A stretch of 64,000 nucleotides of DNA from Leptasterias polaris (GCA_037783415.1 JAZGTN010000016.1:1857001-1921000); one strand, 5' to 3'; positions 33,866-46,502 are shown, counted from the stretch's first letter. Translations and numbers: made by a program. The notes: generated by a model not told the origin, from the sequence alone.

Positions 33866-36800
33866 TCAGTTCAGTTCAGTTCAGTTCACTTTATTTCCAT
33901 ACTCAAAATGAATTACAATTTACTAATACACTGAAATATAATAAGGTAGTATGGGGGGGAGCTCACAAGAAGCAAAGCTTATCGAGTGTGAGCTTCCTCA
34001 GTATAAAATATTAAGTCAGATTATAAAGTTAACAAAATTAATTAATAATGCAAGTAAGAGTAATATGAGCCAGACTTTTATTATAAGTAAATAAAATAAA
34101 GTCAGCAAATCAATATAAACAATATAAACAATATAAACAAACCAGAAGAGCAGGAATGGTCAGTATTAAGATAAAGTAAAGCAACTAATATGTTGAGCAG
34201 TAAGTAAGTTCAACAAACAAAGCAACGAAGCGAGTTAAGATAAGAAAATTAGGCAAATATGGCAAGAAGATTAGTTAACAATGCAAAGCTACAGTGGCAG
34301 GTAAGAACGGCCATTCATACAAAAATTTTACTTATTAATTTAATTTTAATCGGCGTATTTATCAAGGAGGAAAGTTTTAAACTCTGTTTTAAATGCTGGT
34401 AACCTTTCTTGACTTTTCAAATTAGGAACAAGCGAATTCCATAGCTTTGGGCCTTCGAATGTGATACATTTCTTCCCAATATTTGTACGAATTGCTTGGA
34501 GATGGAAGTGATGGACCTGCCTGGTATAGTGGCTATGGAGGTGTTCATTTTTTATGAAGGGCGATTGTAAACACTTTGGAACATTATTTTTTGATAATTG
34601 AAACATAAATATGCCTAGTTGGTAGAGATAAATATCATTCACTTTTAGTATTTCGTAATGTTTAAAGAGAGGGTCAGTGTGAGCTCGATAGTCTGAATGA
34701 GAAATAATGCGAATAACTCTTTTTTGAAGAAGTAGTATTCGAGAAACATATTGATTACAAGCATTACCCCACGCTAATATACCATAGTTAATGTAGGATA
34801 AAATCAAACTGTTGTACAACATGATACAAATATCATTCGGAAGTAAATGCTTCAGGCGATTAATCACACCAATATTTTTGGAAATTACTTTACATATGTA
34901 ATCTATGTGTGTTTTCCATGAGAGTTTATTATCTATAAAAATACCTAGAAACTTGGTAGAATTTGTTTCGTTAATCTTGAAGTTATCAATGCAGATTTCT
35001 TTCGGCAGTTTTTTTAGGGAATTGCTAAATAACATGCACGAAGTTTTTCTTAGATTTAAGGAGAGTTTGTTTGCCCTTATCCAGTCATTTATTTTGTTTA
35101 ACTCTGAATTGACAGTATCTACAAGAATGAGACTATTTTTATGGCTATAAAATATATTGGAATCATCAGCGAAGAGAATGAATGATAAGATATCCGATGA
35201 TTTAGTAATGTCATTTATATAAAGGAGAAAGAGAAGGGGACCAAGGATTGAACCTTGGGGGACTCCACAAGTCGGGGTTCTGGAAGTGGAAACACATCCA
35301 TTTATCAGTACATGTTGTTTTCTTTGGTTAAGATAACTTCGAAACCAGGCTAATGGAGTACCCCTGATGCCATAATGATTTAATTTATTGAGAAGTATGT
35401 CATGGTCCAAAGTATCGAATGCCTTTGAAAAATCAAGGAAAATACCAAGTGTGTGCTGGGAATTTTCAAAACCTTCTGTTATGGTATTACAAAGATGTAA
35501 TATTGCATGAGTTGTTGAATGCTTAGCCCTAAATCCAAATTGTGCGTTGGACAAGGTATTATTTTGTTGTAAAAAAGCAACTGTACGTTTATAAACAATT
35601 TTCTCAAGAATTTTTGAGAATTGAGACAAAATTGATATTGGTCTATAGTTGTTAACAAGATCAGATTCACCACTTTTATAAATAGGAATAACCTTTGCAA
35701 GTTTCAGGTCAGATGGAAAGCTTCCCGATAATAATGACATATTGATAATATGTGTTAATGGGTCTATAATGCAATCAATTAATTTTTTTATAACAGTCAC
35801 ATTGATATCATCTAAACCAGTACTTTTTTTATTAGGAAGATCGTCAATGATATCTTTCACCTCATATTTAGTGGTAGGAGTAAAAAACACACAGTTCTCG
35901 TTGGGTTCAGAGAGGTAGTCAAAAAAAGAGGTGCTAGACTGGGGAATCTTATGGGCAAGGTTTGGCCCAATATTTGCAAAGTAGCTATTAAAATGTTCGG
36001 CCATTGCTGTAGCGTCTTTAATCAACTTGCCATTCTCGTTAATTGCTGTTAACTTTTGAGATGGGTTTGTTTTGTTTAATAAGGCATTAATGATTTTCCA
36101 AGTATTGCCGATATTATTCTTTGCTCTATTGAACTCAGAAGAGTAATATTTCTTCTTAGCATTTCTTAAAACATTAGTTAAGATATTTTTATATCTAGTA
36201 TAGTTAGAGTGATTTTCTTCATTTGGTTTGCGAATAAATTTACGATACAATTTATTTTTAACATTAATTGATTTAAGAAGAGACTCCGTTATCCATGGAG
36301 CGTTTGATTTTATTTTCTTAGCCCGAGATTTTTTGGGGGGGATATTCTTGTCGTAGTAGCCTATTAATATACGATAAAAATTGCTATATGCGTCATTTGC
36401 ATTGTTCGATTCATGGACTGAAGACCAGTCCGCCTGGTTTAAGTCGGCACTTAATCTATCAACCCCTTCGTTAGAGTAATTACGCACTGAATGTACAGCT
36501 TTTCTATAGGTTTTGTTTTTAATAGGAATTGATGTTGATACTGGCAAATGATCGCTTAAATCAGATATTAATATCACTGATTTAGGTACTGATAAGATAT
36601 TCGAAAATATATTATCTATTAAGGTTGCTGAGTTCTTGGTAATTCTTGTTGGTTTATCTACAAGAGGAACAAAGGTATGAGAATACATTGTTTCTAAGAA
36701 ATCTTGAGTGTTGTTGTTTTCGGAATTCAAAAGATTTATGTTAAGATCTCCACAGATAAACCCCTTTTTTTCGTTTGAGGATAAATATCTCATAACATTT

Positions 36801-37990
36801 TGTAATTTATCGGCAAAGTCAGTAAAATTAGCTTTAGGGGGTTTATAAATGGCACCAGCTACAATGTTTTTAGCATTATCATTTTTAACTTCAATAAAGA
36901 TTGATTCCATTGCGGTAGTAGAAATACAGAAATCACTTTTGATTTCGTAATTAAAATCATTTTTTATATATAGCGCAACACCGCCGCCACTTGTATAAGT
37001 TCTATTTACTGTTTCGAGATTGTAACCAGGAAGTGAAAATTGAGTTAGATTGTGGGATTCCTTAAGCCAAGTCTCTGTTAGGGCAATTATGGAAAATTCC
37101 GAGAGAGACTGGAGAAGAGTTCGCAAACTTTCAAAGTTTTTTGAGAGGCTTCTTATGTTAAGATGTATTAAACTGAGATTGTTGTCAAATGGACAATGAC
37201 TATGTTGGAGATTAAGGAACTCTTCGGGGCTGGCATAGACACAATTTTGTAGTATTCTAACGGTGTTATCTGGATCATGAATATCTTCATCGGCTAATGA
37301 GGGGGGATCAAGAATCAATGAATCTATATAATCTCGAGTGGGGGTTTGGTGAAGATTCATGACATGTTGAAATTCCAAAATATCTAAGTTATTAAAAGGT
37401 AAATTTTCAGCTAGACACATAGGGCATATCCAAATGTCATCACTATTTGTCAGGTCAGTATAATCTCTATGTGTCAGGTTTGTACAGTTTAGGTGGATCC
37501 AAATATTACATATATCGCATAGTATTCCATTCTGGTTTGATTTTACCGGTTTTTTGCAAGAAGAACATGGACATTTAACTGGCATAATTAAGTAAGTATA
37601 AGTAAAACAAATATAAAATGAGAAAAAAAAACCAAAAAAACAAACGTTTAAATAGTACACAAATAACTATAACATGCAATGAGACAAGGAACGAAAAACC
37701 ACAGACAAAAAAACATATGGCTCCGTCAATAATATTTGGATGAAAATTAATAAGGAGCAAAATAATTAAGTAAGTAAGTAAGTAAAAGCGCATATTGTTA
37801 TAATAACAATAAATATTAGTAACGAAATATGCATAAGTCAAATCAAAGGGCAAACAAAATGGCTGATGATGTCTGAAAGCAGGCAGTGAGTATAAAATAG
37901 ACCGGCCCGGGGCCTCACGCACACGAAGGAACTCCAAATCAGGTCAATGATCAAGCAAAACAAGATAAACAACATCAGGTTAAATTATCA
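33866..37990 (-). mobile_element. Full-length CR1/L2-like LINE
   Basis: The element spans a presumed 5' UTR (37586 to about 37990), the ORF at 34346-37585 and a 3' UTR that ends in a microsatellite. On the minus strand the end is an AATAAAGTGAAC tail of about four TGAAC units (33867-33888). Microsatellite 3' termini rather than poly(A) are typical of CR1/L2-type elements. The 5' limit is approximate and no target duplication was found. Confidence 0.85.
34346..37585 (-). CDS. LINE ORF: PHD-like finger, AP endonuclease, reverse transcriptase
   Basis: This is an uninterrupted frame of 1079 residues from the ATG at 37585. An N-terminal PHD-like zinc finger carries C5, C10, C23, C26, H31, C34, C54 and C57. 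The apurinic-type endonuclease spans about 137-350, with LNIRS, TETW at 170-173, GDLNIN at 279 and SDLSDH at 341-346. The reverse transcriptase spans about 625-890, with NNYRPISILS, the A-motif D718 in FLDFSKAFD, the GVPQGSILGP B motif and FADD at 805-808. A C-terminal region ends with GPKLWNSLVPNL. All key residues are present and no stop or frameshift is visible, so the copy may be young and potentially competent. It would nick target DNA and copy its own RNA there. The finger might bind nucleic acid or histone tails; that role is inference. Confidence 0.95.
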   Translation of the reverse strand: MPVKCPCSSCKKPVKSNQNGILCDICNIWIHLNCTNLTHRDYTDLTNSDDIWICPMCLAENLPFNNLDILEFQHVMNLHQTPTRDYIDSLILDPPSLADEDIHDPDNTVRILQNCVYASPEEFLNLQHSHCPFDNNLSLIHLNIRSLSKNFESLRTLLQSLSEFSIIALTETWLKESHNLTQFSLPGYNLETVNRTYTSGGGVALYIKNDFNYEIKSDFCISTTAMESIFIEVKNDNAKNIVAGAIYKPPKANFTDFADKLQNVMRYLSSNEKKGFICGDLNINLLNSENNNTQDFLETMYSHTFVPLVDKPTRITKNSATLIDNIFSNILSVPKSVILISDLSDHLPVSTSIPIKNKTYRKAVHSVRNYSNEGVDRLSADLNQADWSSVHESNNANDAYSNFYRILIGYYDKNIPPKKSRAKKIKSNAPWITESLLKSINVKNKLYRKFIRKPNEENHSNYTRYKNILTNVLRNAKKKYYSSEFNRAKNNIGNTWKIINALLNKTNPSQKLTAINENGKLIKDATAMAEHFNSYFANIGPNLAHKIPQSSTSFFDYLSEPNENCVFFTPTTKYEVKDIIDDLPNKKSTGLDDINVTVIKKLIDCIIDPLTHIINMSLLSGSFPSDLKLAKVIPIYKSGESDLVNNYRPISILSQFSKILEKIVYKRTVAFLQQNNTLSNAQFGFRAKHSTTHAILHLCNTITEGFENSQHTLGIFLDFSKAFDTLDHDILLNKLNHYGIRGTPLAWFRSYLNQRKQHVLINGCVSTSRTPTCGVPQGSILGPLLFLLYINDITKSSDILSFILFADDSNIFYSHKNSLILVDTVNSELNKINDWIRANKLSLNLRKTSCMLFSNSLKKLPKEICIDNFKINETNSTKFLGIFIDNKLSWKTHIDYICKVISKNIGVINRLKHLLPNDICIMLYNSLILSYINYGILAWGNACNQYVSRILLLQKRVIRIISHSDYRAHTDPLFKHYEILKVNDIYLYQLGIFMFQLSKNNVPKCLQSPFIKNEHLHSHYTRQVHHFHLQAIRTNIGKKCITFEGPKLWNSLVPNLKSQERLPAFKTEFKTFLLDKYAD

Positions 37991-38019
37991 AGTTGCGGAA
38001 AGTTGGTGATGGTTTGCTT

Positions 38020-38262
38020 ACGATTGTTGTCAGAGTTGACCAGGATTTCTGGGCTTAGGGGGCTTGACCCATTTCTGGGTCAGACTGATCGACCCGGAGA
38101 AGTCAATCAATATGGCATTTTAAATCTGCAGTTCGACTCATTTCTGAGCCATTTTGACACATATTCCGGATCATATGACCTAGAAATTGGCCAGTCCCTT
38201 AAGGACCCGGAATCCGGGTCAATTCTTGTCCGGAAGTCTTTAGAGTGCAGCGCATAGCCAGA
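38020..38262. mobile_element. GACCCATTTCTGGGTCA-rich element, copy 1
   Basis: Repeated short palindromic units such as TTGACCCATTTCTGGGTCAG and CCGGAATCCGGGTCAA fill the segment, which ends GTCTTTAGAGTGCAG. Related sequence occurs at 52834-53284 and 61975-62030. There is no coding potential. Confidence 0.6.
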
Positions 38263-38330
38263 CGCGTGCTGACCTCTGACCTTCATGTTATAAGTCTAGG
38301 CCTCTATACTGTGCTGATAATAGACTGTGC

Positions 38331-38605
38331 AAGTCTTGCGCGTATTCGAACTTCCGGGACCATTGTGATTACAACCAGAGTTTTACGTGGGCGAGATATT
38401 GTTTCGTCAATTATTTTAGTTTAACGCAGTTTATAACCATGACAATATAAGTTGTTGGGAATGTAATACTAAGTGATAAAAGATATGAAAGTAAAATTAA
38501 TTCAACAAAATAGCAGAGAAAATCCGAGAATTAAACTTGACCTCAGCATGCAAACAAACAAAGTTTTGTGCCAACCTCCGATCACCAAACTTATGTAAAC
38601 GCTTA
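38331..38605 (+). mobile_element. Left part of the TAGACTGTGCAAG element
   Basis: It matches the first 270 bp or so of the element at 16040-16746, including GCGTATTCGAACTTCCGGGA and the later TAAACTTGACCTCAGC. The right half is missing. Confidence 0.75.
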
Positions 38606-39193
38606 GCTCATCCTTTTGCACTAAAGAACCGTAATCCTCCTTAATTTCTCCCCACCTCATACGATGGGACCCTTCAGTACTAGACTATACATTAGATAAA
38701 AGCACCTGTTTATATGGAAACCGATGATAAGCCCTACAATACCAATTACTTTACAACTTATAAACAAATTAATATTTATATACGGTTTATTACAAACTCG
38801 GCAGAAGGTTGAATGCAAAACAAAATATTAATAAATGTTGTTGGTGTAGCTAGAAGAAGTTGTCAAACGTGATTAGATGGAGTTTCCTAAATAACTATGA
38901 TCCATAGATGATCAATTTGATTTGTTTTACATTGGGTCATAGTTATCAATAAAATTAGCTGTTATAAACTGCTTACCAACCAAAAGGACCTGTGGTAAAA
39001 ATGCAAAAACTAGTTAATGGCCTGACGTTTCGAAACAAAACAGTGGACCTTGAACTCTGAGCTTGACATCATTCGATTGCATAGATAAGAAAATCAAGTC
39101 GCTACAAACAAATAAGCACAAACTGTTGTTGGTTTTTTTTGTAAGGTTTTTTTCGGACAAAATCCTCCTCCGGTTTCTTGTGTTCTTCTGTAC

Positions 39194-42100
39194 TTAGTTG
39201 TCCTTTCTGCCGGTGAAAGTCTCCATACTTACACCCAATCCAGTTGCCTTTTGTATCATCAGACCAACCTTCTCCGGAATCAAGCTGTTTGTAGAATTAA
39301 ATCCACATTGTTACGAGTGAAAAGTATACTAGTCCAGAAAATAAACCAATGCATTACCTACTATATTATTAAAGTGAACAATATATTTTCTTCCGCCGCT
39401 CCTTTGCTTGGACCCAACTTAGTGAATGTGTGAAACTGTTGATGATTTCAACTGAAGTCACACATAATGACGTCATATTATTGAATTACTTTTTTTTTCT
39501 TGTGAGCGACTTGAGTTTGGAGCTTTAAAGGTGAAGACAAATAAACAACTCGGGAAAATCATCGTTCGAACGAAGATTACTTTTGTTCGAACGATGATTT
39601 TTCCCCTTTTCACCTTACAAGTTCCGTACTTATGAGCACCATTAATTTTGAGTGGAAATATTTATCTTTAGGACTATAGACCTTATGCATATGACGTCAT
39701 TTGAGTAGGGCGCCCTCGCCTAGAGGTCAAAAGGAAGATGTTCATTGGCCAGTCATGTGCGCCGCGCGTACAAATCAGCGCGTTTCCATTGTTTCATCAT
39801 CAGTTTACCTCTAAGATGGCGGCTGGATGACGTCAATGCATAAGGTCTATTGCTATTATTATATTATTGTTGTTACTCACAATTTGAGAAGCAGAGTTAT
39901 GAATGAATTTCCAGGCACGAGGAGTATTTTCTCGCTGAGAAGGAAGGCATCCATGATTTTGGAGACAACGTACTCGGGAGTCAAGAAACTGCAACAACAA
40001 CAAAGCCGATTTAGTTTTTTTCTTCATAAAGCTGCTTAAGCAGAATGAAAAAGTTTTGCTACGTGTCAAATGGTACTTTAGAGAACTTTTTATCTGGTAT
40101 AGGCCTAAGCATAATTTTGTTAAGCTTAGCTATAGTGTTTGTGTTTTTAGAAGCTCTATTGGATCAGAGGAGTCTTCCAATGCGAGCCCGACTCATCCAA
40201 ATGTCTCGTCCAAATGACTCATCGTTTTCGTCCTTCGTCTGTAATTGTTTTTAAATGTTTACTTAAATTTCTTTTTTGAGTACGTACTTGTGCATTGAGA
40301 CCTATTATAATATTTTGTTCTCGACTCGACCTCGGACCTTTTGGTTCACCTAAATTGTTATTATTATTCTCTGCCTCAATGCAAATGCATGTCTTTAGGG
40401 ACCATTGCCTACAAGCTCTGCTTCTTAAATGGATCCCTCTGCAGTGTCATGTTTATTTTCATATACTGTAAAGAATTGTATTCTTTAAACTGATCACTCT
40501 TGAGTGATAATGTCTTTTTATTTGTTGATACTGTGGAAAATGAATGAATGAATGAATGAATGAATGTTTATCCTAATGCAAAGTTTCAATCCCACTGAAT
40601 ATTATTGGAAGTTTGTTTCCACCCTGAAATATCACGGCAGTTTCACGCTTGTAAGACGAAGAAATGTTGCGTCTGCGCAAAAACGTAAATTTTGTAATAA
40701 AGTCATCTTTCTCCCTAACAAGCGAGCACACAAACTGTATCTCGACCCCATTATTATTTATTTGTACATCCGATGGTTTACTATGAACACTGATGATCTA
40801 ATAATGTTATATATCTTTAGTGTGCTCCTACCCTGCCTGGGGAAAAAATGAACTTAAATTTCTATTGAAGTATAAGAGAAGTCAAATCAATATTTTAGCG
40901 GATGATCCCGTGATACTATACTGAAACGGGCGTGATGCAATCCCACTCCTGCCACCAGTACCAGTGGGCTCTTAATATTAGCATTTTACGTCACAATAAT
41001 AGGCAGCGATCCATATCGCCCCTTATTTGTCACTCTAGACCGCACACGGCTTTGGCTGCAGCTAGCTATGTCCAGGTTTTTCCAAAGGCCTGTCTTTATA
41101 TTCATCGTTGCATCTGTAGCCATTTAGCTGCAGCCAAAGTAGATCCATTGAACCTAGTCCAAGCTTGCCAATGATGGGGATAAATGACGCGGCCAGATTA
41201 AGTAACATGCATGCGTGCGAAAGGGGGTACTTACTCAAATTTGGCTCCCTTGAACATGCCGGTGCTGACCGCTCCCGGACAAACCAATGTCATATCAACA
41301 CCGTTGTATCCTTCCAGCAGAAGCTCCAACCGTAGCGTAGAATGTAGTCCTATGGCGCCGAATTTACTGGCGCAATAGTCCACCATGTTCATCACAGGGA
41401 AGTGGCCGGCAAGGCTAGCTATGGTTACAATGTGACCCTTGTTGTTGGCTTTCATTGCGGGCAGAAACGACTTTAGCGTCTGTAAGAAGAAAAAGTATGA
41501 GTATTTTCAACCAAACCAGCCAGAAATCATGTCGACGTGCTTTTAAAAAAATCTTTCCACCCGGAAACATAAATTATGTGTTGTCAGTGTTAAATGCATT
41601 TTACAAGTTGTGGTTTGTATATGTTGTGTTGCTGTTTCAGAACGAACTGACTAACAGGGTGTCATAATAGACAAACACCTTATTATACCCTCTGACCCCC
41701 ATGGGAAACACTTCTACTTCACCAACTTGAACTACTACTTCTGTTTCTACACTCACCCAGAAGTGTGACGTCACATTGACATCCATTGTCCTGCGTATCA
41801 TGTCATCTGGACAGTCCATGAGGCGCTTGCCGGTCACCACACCGGCGTTGTTGACCAGAACGGAGACGTCACCGACCTCCCGTTTGACACTCTCGGCGGT
41901 TTCGTACACCTCCTCTGCATCGGTTATGTCTACTTTGTAGGAGTGGACACTCCCATCGAACGCCTTGATCATACGCATGGTTTCCCGGTTGCCTTTTGGA
42001 AAGGTAAAATCAACTTGATTTTTTATTTAACTTTAAGTAATAATTATATATATTTTATTGAGTTTCCTTTTAGTGTAGGTCCTTTACGTTCTTGAAGCAT

Positions 42101-43525
42101 TTGTTTGCAGCAGTCTTTGGATACAAATCCGAGAACTTCTGATGCTATTTGAGTTTCCTGTGTTTTGCATTATGCCTGCTCGTATAAACAATGCGTACCA
42201 GCGGTTTATTGGCAAGTTTACCGGTGTGCCCTCCCCCCCAATATACGCCCTCTTTTGAATAAAACTCCATCAGCCCATGTTAGTTTCCCATCATAGGGGA
42301 TAGGGGACAGAATGTCCAGGGGACAGAATCTCCGGGGGACATAATCTCCGGGAAACAGATTTCCCTAGGAGCAGACACCGGCACTGAGCTCATGAGATGT
42401 GATTGCACTGTTTATCTAGCACTGGCAAATAATGTTCCGACGCCCTATGTTCCGAAACCCCTGTTCCGACAACCCTATGTTCAGATAAGCTGTTAAATAG
42501 TTAAAACAGCTGGTTGTGATTGTTTCTATTGTCATTTATATTTAAACAGTTATTAACATAATGATTGACATCACCTGCACTCAATTTAGTTGTCTATATC
42601 AGTTTTCATAAATAAATTATACCTCGAGGCGCATTGACATCACATGGCCTATTAGTTTCATCACAACGTAGTATCTTTGTTTTTACCATTACGTTGTGAA
42701 GATGTATTTTAGTTTGATTACAACGTGCATGTAATAGTATATTATGTTTTTAATCATCACATCATAACCGTTGTATTTCAGTTTGCATCAGCGAATTATT
42801 CGTATCCATATGCCTATATGAACACCAGGTAATGCCCATTTGGGATAACCCAGATTTTACCCAGGTTGTTTCCCCCCAGATGGGCTCCAGATGTATCTCA
42901 TTTAGGTTATCTGGGCCAATCCTATATGGGGCCCATATGAATCTTGGGTGCATGATCTAGTGGGGACCATATGGGTTGTCGTATGGGCTTCATATGTTGG
43001 CCCGTAATGGCACCCATTCGGGACCCAGATGTATCCCATATGGGTTTCTTGGCCTTCCAATATGGCCCCATATGAATCTTGGGTGCAGGATCTGTTGGGG
43101 CTCATAATTATATGGGGTACCCCATAATGGGTACCATAATTATGTTGGCCCATAATGGGACCCATTGGGGACCCAGTTGTATCCCATATGGGTTATCTAG
43201 TCCTAAATGGGACCCATAATTACGTTGGCCCATAATGGGAACGATATGGGACCTATGTAGTATATGAGTAGTATTAGTGAACTTGTATTGAGGTAAAACC
43301 CTCACCTGACTCGTTTATATCCCATAATACCACCACGGCATTACGTTTGGCGAACTCGAGAGCCATGAGGCGTCCCATGCCACTCCCAGCGCCGGTGATC
43401 AGCACGATCTCCCCGGTGATATCCTTACGTTTCCTCCAGCCCCATGGGATGCAGGCTCTCACAACAGCCTCCGTGCAGTACCAGATGACGAAGAACGGTG
43501 CGGTGATGGCGGAGATAATACCCAT
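39194..43525 (-). CDS. SDR16C/RDH10-like short-chain dehydrogenase, tandem copy A, five exons
   Basis: Exons on the minus strand: 43306-43525, 41757-41992, 41235-41479, 39881-39988 and 39194-39284, all GT-AG, phases 1,0,2,2, joining into 299 residues. A hydrophobic N-terminal anchor (about 3-26) precedes a Rossmann domain with the nucleotide-binding TGAGSGMG (44-51), D69 after strand 2 (NAD preference likely), NNAG (121-124), and the catalytic set N146, S174, Y187 and K191 in [17 protein letters not shown] follows. The family (RDH10, SDR16C5) oxidises retinol or related lipid alcohols on ER membranes; the substrate here is inference. The protein is about 40 residues shorter than human RDH10. 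A noncoding 5' exon is possible because CCCCTATCTAG lies just before the start region. The sister copy lies 3 kb away in the same orientation. Confidence 0.93.
39556..39606. repeat. Inverted repeat in SDR-A intron 4
   Basis: AAAATCATCGTTCGAAC and its complement GTTCGAACGATGATTTT flank a 13-base loop. Flanking AAAGGTGAA and TTTTCACCTT extend the symmetry, suggesting the terminus of a small foldback element. Confidence 0.75.
39677..39849 (+). mobile_element. MITE with TAGACCTTATGCA ends, copy 2, SDR-A intron 4
   Basis: The left end TAGACCTTATGCATATGACG is matched by CGTCAATGCATAAGGTCTA on the right. It begins only about 31 bp from the exon 4 donor. The related copy is at 25793-25974. Confidence 0.85.
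42231..42381 (-). mobile_element. CCGGTGTC-ended MITE, copy 1 (SDR-A intron 1)
   Basis: Ends CCGGTGTG and CAGACACCGG. The interior contains GAGGGCGTAT on the minus strand, CCCATGTTAGTTT and GGGGACAGAATCTCCGGG, shared with copies at 48079, 50951 and 51868. Confidence 0.75.
42840..43262 (+). repeat. Minisatellite, about 140-bp unit, SDR-A intron 1
   Basis: TGTATCCCAT-type sequence recurs at 42891, 43029 and 43177. Each unit carries ATATGGG/CCCATAT palindromes and AATCTTGGGTGCA. The unit keeps several frames open by its composition. It is absent from the matching intron of copy B. Confidence 0.8.
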
Positions 43526-46502
43526 TGTTGTACTTGGTCGTCCAACAAAACTCTAGATAGGGGCTTAGGGTAAACAATAATATTACAGGATAAATGTATT
43601 GTACGATCGACAAAACGGAAATGTGCAGTGAATCAAAACAAACGGGCCACATTTGGGGAGTCCTCAAAATGTTCTTTTCTTGACCTCAACATTACTTCAA
43701 CCTGAACAATTCTCTGGAGGATTGCTTTTGATATCATATTTGTATTGCATTGTATTTTTACCGTCATGCTTTTCACGTACTTTGTATCAACTACAGTTTT
43801 GTTTGCTCATCTGTAAAATTAATATATTTTATGTATTTTTAAATTAAAACCATTGTTTTGGTCAAATATCTCTTCAGTTGTTAACGTGAAGGAAAGTGGT
43901 ATGAGTCAATGGGTTTCTGTGTGGACAAAATGCAAACCATGATGCCGTTCTACCATCATCACCATAGCCCATCACGGGACCAAAAACATTAAGTTTACGA
44001 ATTTCAATGGTATATATTCAGAACATTCAAGTCCAAAACGAAAACAATACTTACCTAATAAAACGAAACTTGCAACCCTCCAACACAGAAAGTCCTTATA
44101 AGGCCCAGAACTGGTTGTACAGCTTACCGCGACACCGGGACTAAAACTAATTGACCTACTTTCAGTGTACGGCCTATCATATATAATAATCATTAACAGT
44201 ATTATGGTCCCTGGTCTGCAATAGATAAATAGTTACTCAGGAGTTCCAATGAGACATGACGGTGTTGTTTTTGAACTATGCACCTTTGTGGCTAACAAAC
44301 ATGTGCAGAAACTGAATATTGTTATTGTTCAGTTGTGCCACCACCCATATCAACCTTTGAATCGTTTCTCACTGGACTGTGAAACTCTCACCCGTTTGTA
44401 GGTAATGGAACAAAATGGCGAGCTTCACATCCAATGGCTGAATACGTTCAGACTGCAGATGCACAACAGATCAAGGTCATGCCTTCTTGAACCTCCGCTG
44501 CACCTTTGGCAATCACTTTCGCTTGATTTAATACACCCCACTTTGAACATACTCAACAACCTTTGGATAGACCATTAATATGGAGGAAGGAAATCCATGG
44601 ATAGACGAAACAAAAGCTATAATTATGATAAACAGGTAATCTACCAGCCTAAACCAACAGAGGGCGTTTACGGTATTCATAAATTAGTATAAGCTCCCCT
44701 AATCAACCGTGTGCTAGATACTATATTAAAATACTAGAAAAATATGTGCCTAAAATTCTCACAGCCTCTTTTAATCAAATCGAAAACATTTAGCTAACAA
44801 CTAATAAAACTTCTTTTCAATTTGATTTTTTAGCGTTGTTTTATATGTGCATCCCAATGAAGTTAACAGCTCTGAATGAGAAAAACGGCTTGATGCTTTA
44901 GAAAAATTGCCCTACACCTAAAAATACCCCGAAATGCCCAAGGGTAAACTTCAATAACACACGGACACAATGTTAGAGCAATGTCGATCGATTGGTTTAC
45001 AATTTTTTATTAAGTGCGGAGCGATCGGCTAACATCAATTTTTTCTATAGGCAGTAATCAGTGATCTTTTTCATTACAATTACGAATTCACGTGGCAAAT
45101 ACAATAGTCAAAGCTCAACAACATTCGCACCCATGTCTATCAGAGCACATGTCACAGAGGTCAGACTTCTTGAACAAGATTGTACTAACAGGGTACAACG
45201 CACGCAGGTCGTTAACATGGTTTTTCTTTGAAAGTTGCCAAACGCGTAAACAAGTAGTGTGAGCGGGGGGTGGGGTGATTATACCTGATTAGTGCAGTCT
45301 GACTCTGACTATACAGAGGAAAGTTCATCTTGGACTTAAAGTATATAGTCTTTTGTTTGCTAAAAAGAACTGATAAATAGATGGAATGATGTTAATATTT
45401 GACAAATCCAGGCCAAATCCACGTTCCACGGTGCGCCATTTTGATTTCTATTAGAATAATATTTATTGAACTGACATGTTTATGTTTCAAGAAACACGAG
45501 AAAAACTGTTTTTGAAACCATTTAAGCAATGGCGAAAAGTAGATATAATTTTAACATTAAATATCACAATTGAAGTATAATTTTGTTTTTTAAGAAGAAT
45601 AATATTTATTGAACTGACTGACAAGTTTCCTTTTCAAGAAACACGAGAAAATTTGTTTTTGAAAGCATTCAAGCAAAAGTACAATTAACTTTTTTTCTGG
45701 GTAAACCTGTTTCAAGTTGGATTAGTACACCTTTTTAGATAACAATAACTTCACAAACCAAACTTCTAGATCAAAATCGACGATTTGTATAACTGGTTGT
45801 TGCCGTTTCGTAAACATTTTTTTTTAATAACAAGCTAGGCCATGGTTGGACTTGGTAAAACAAATATAAATGCTGTTGGAGTGTAGGTATAGTTGTGAAA
45901 CGCGATCAAGTTGTCTAAACAACAATAATGAATTAGTAATTGTGACCAAGATGAGGCGAGGCAAGACATTGGGCCAAGAACAATGTCCAAGTTTGGTTGA
46001 ATCTTTCATTCGTACATAATAAAACAAGACGGACAAATTAACTCTTTGACTAAAGCCGAACGGCACAATCCACAAAATTGGTTGCACTAAATTGTTTTCA
46101 CAGTCAGAATTTTGGGTTTGTTGAAAGCACATGTATCGGTCGGAGTAGACTTTGCTCCATCATTCAAATGCACACAGCTCTTCAAAAATAAACAGACCTT
46201 CCAACTACAAACTCACAATGGACTTCGGATTATTATTTTGATCCACTGATTCTTGATAGTTGTTGAGCAAGACAGAAGTAGGTCTGACCCCAACAATGAC
46301 ATTGATCTAGGTTAACTTTGGACCTTGAAATCATTCGATGAAACAACAGACTGAAAAATCAAGTCTTTACAAACTTAAACTGTTTTTCAGACAAAATCCT
46401 GTAGTCGTGTGTTCCTCTGTACTTAATAGTTGTCCTTTCTTAAATTGTTTTTCAGACAAAATCCTCTACCGGGTTCGACCGTTTCGTGTGTTCTTCTGTA
46501 CT
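43526..46502. other. Spacer between the two SDR copies
   Basis: At about 44260-44310 a stretch (TTGTTTTTGAACTATGCACC, GTGGCTAACAAACA) resembles 50645-50700 upstream of copy B, so the duplication includes the 5' flank. It may hold a noncoding first exon. A partial tandem repeat (period about 143) lies at 45454-45685, with AATAATATTTATTGAACTGA and AAGAAACACGAGAAAA in both units. No other gene was recognised. Confidence 0.55.

Noticed and set aside
42762..43305. Overlapping minus-strand frames with MGP and YGIQLGP repeats, looking like a repetitive secreted protein
   Set aside because: They are translations of the intronic minisatellite in more than one frame, and no start or splice context supports them.
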